Source: Sulfuritalea sp.
GTDB taxonomy: Bacteria; Pseudomonadota; Gammaproteobacteria; Burkholderiales; Rhodocyclaceae
Reading direction: 5' to 3'
Length of the DNA stretch: 6,626 bases
Assembly (NCBI GenBank): GCA_022843505.1
Contig: JALHNN010000154.1
Span: 1 to 6,626 of the forward strand
The notes under the pieces were generated by a model. It searched no databases. It saw only the letters and a program-made list of their open reading frames with translations, and was not told where the DNA came from. Position numbers and translations under genes: made by a program. How positions within the stretch are numbered: the stretch's first letter is position 1; each line of letters begins with the position of its first letter. Positions 6,021 through 6,626 of the stretch are shown one piece after another.

Positions 6021-6626
6021 CTAGATGCCCTTCTTGCAGACCGCCAACAGATAGCCGTTGTGCCATGCCGATTTGTGGAATGCCTGTCCCCGGGGATCCT
6101 CATCCGTCTGCGTGGTGCGAATCTCGATGGAACAGGTCACCGACACTTGGACATCGGCAAGCGCACGATAGGTTCCCGACCTCACTTCCGGCCGGTTCCA
6201 GTCATCGACGACCAGCAGGTAGGTATCGTCGAGTGCCGGTTGGGCGAGAACCACGCCGTCATACTGATCGCGTTCCTCGTGCGGTCCGTCGAACAGGTAG
6301 ACGTTGAAACGTCCGATTCCCGAGAAGTCAACGCGACGGAAATCGGATTCAATGTGGGCGAAATCGACGCCCTCGGTCTTGACAATGTTGATGTTGTCGA
6401 GGAAGGCGTCCCTGGGACCGCCAAACTCGCTCCAGTTGTCTATGCAGACGATTTTCAGCCGGTTCCGGTAGATCGCGGCAATCGCCGTCGACCCGCCCCA
6501 TGAGCCGACTTCGAGGTAGCGTGGATCCTCGATCGCTTCGATGAAGTTGTTGATCAGGTAGCGGTACTTCCGGCCGGACATACCCGGCATGGCGGCAACC
6601 GAAGGATGCAGCTTGTGGTCAAGCGC
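6021..6626 (-). CDS. Class I SAM-dependent methyltransferase, Methyltransf_24-like (5' end off window)
   Basis: The minus-strand frame is open from the right edge to a TAG at 6023-6021, giving 201 visible residues. The ATG at 6590 is the first in view, but the 12 codons before it read ALDHKLHPSVAA, a natural-looking lead into MPGMSGRKYRYLINN, so the true start is probably outside the window. Counting from that methionine, the SAM-binding motif I is YLEVGSWGGST (25-35), then CIDNWSEFGG (49-58), NVYLFDGPHEERDQYDGV (97-113) and LLVVDDWNR (126-133), with aspartates spaced as in class I methyltransferases. The ending WHNGYLLAVCKK is also usual for this group. It lies upstream of the tylF-like gene on the same strand and probably belongs to the same glycan-type cluster. 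The methyl acceptor cannot be read from sequence; some relatives sit next to glycosyltransferases. Confidence 0.8.
   Translation of the reverse strand, partial: ALDHKLHPSVAAMPGMSGRKYRYLINNFIEAIEDPRYLEVGSWGGSTAIAAIYRNRLKIVCIDNWSEFGGPRDAFLDNINIVKTEGVDFAHIESDFRRVDFSGIGRFNVYLFDGPHEERDQYDGVVLAQPALDDTYLLVVDDWNRPEVRSGTYRALADVQVSVTCSIEIRTTQTDEDPRGQAFHKSAWHNGYLLAVCKKGI

Noticed and set aside
5863..6103. Two small minus-strand ORFs (67 and 74 codons) between the methyltransferases
   Set aside because: They overlap the 3' end of the upstream methyltransferase, lack ribosome sites and families, and have mixed third-position bases.
1..6626. CRISPR array, insertion sequence ends, tRNA or rRNA genes
   Set aside because: No regularly spaced direct repeats, no transposase reading frame and no recognisable tRNA or rRNA sequence were seen on either strand.

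Overview
The window reads as chromosomal DNA of a high-GC Gram-negative bacterium, most likely a betaproteobacterium with a flexible aerobic/denitrifying respiration (Rhodocyclales-like is my guess). This rests on family resemblance and gene content only: a NorQ/NorD-type activation pair, a BepA-like M48 protease, MoaC and a COX15/CtaA-type heme A synthase. No rRNA, tRNA, CRISPR array, insertion sequence or phage gene was seen.

Left part, minus strand, 1-3265: a compact gene string transcribed right to left. It runs from a periplasmic M48 metalloprotease with a TPR-like tail (bepA-like, 485 aa), across an 8-nt gap, to a NorQ/CbbQ-type MoxR AAA+ ATPase (278 aa). That gene shares one base (TGATG) with a NorD/CbbO-type protein whose first 321 codons lie in the window before it runs off the left edge. 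The structural genes the AAA+ pair would serve (norCB is expected from the NorQ-like motifs) are not visible.

Middle, plus strand, 3314-4850: moaC (molybdenum cofactor synthesis) overlaps by 14 nt a COX15-type heme A synthase (ctaA). Both feed cofactors to respiratory enzymes. A 48-bp divergent intergenic region with two perfect palindromes separates moaC from the protease gene.

Right part, minus strand, 4942-6626: two SAM-dependent methyltransferases, a TylF/MycF-type O-methyltransferase (295 aa) and an upstream Methyltransf_24-like protein cut by the right edge. They are separated by 191 bp holding a short coding-like relic. Base composition falls here: by hand count 5701-5760 is 30/60 G+C, against 47/60 in 4621-4680 inside ctaA. 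The change of gene class and composition suggests the edge of a surface-glycan or secondary-metabolite cluster that continues beyond the right end.

I see no strong evidence for a wholly new system. The best leads are the protease-NorQ-NorD operon, the moaC-ctaA coupled pair, the compact divergent promoter, and the relic between the methyltransferases.
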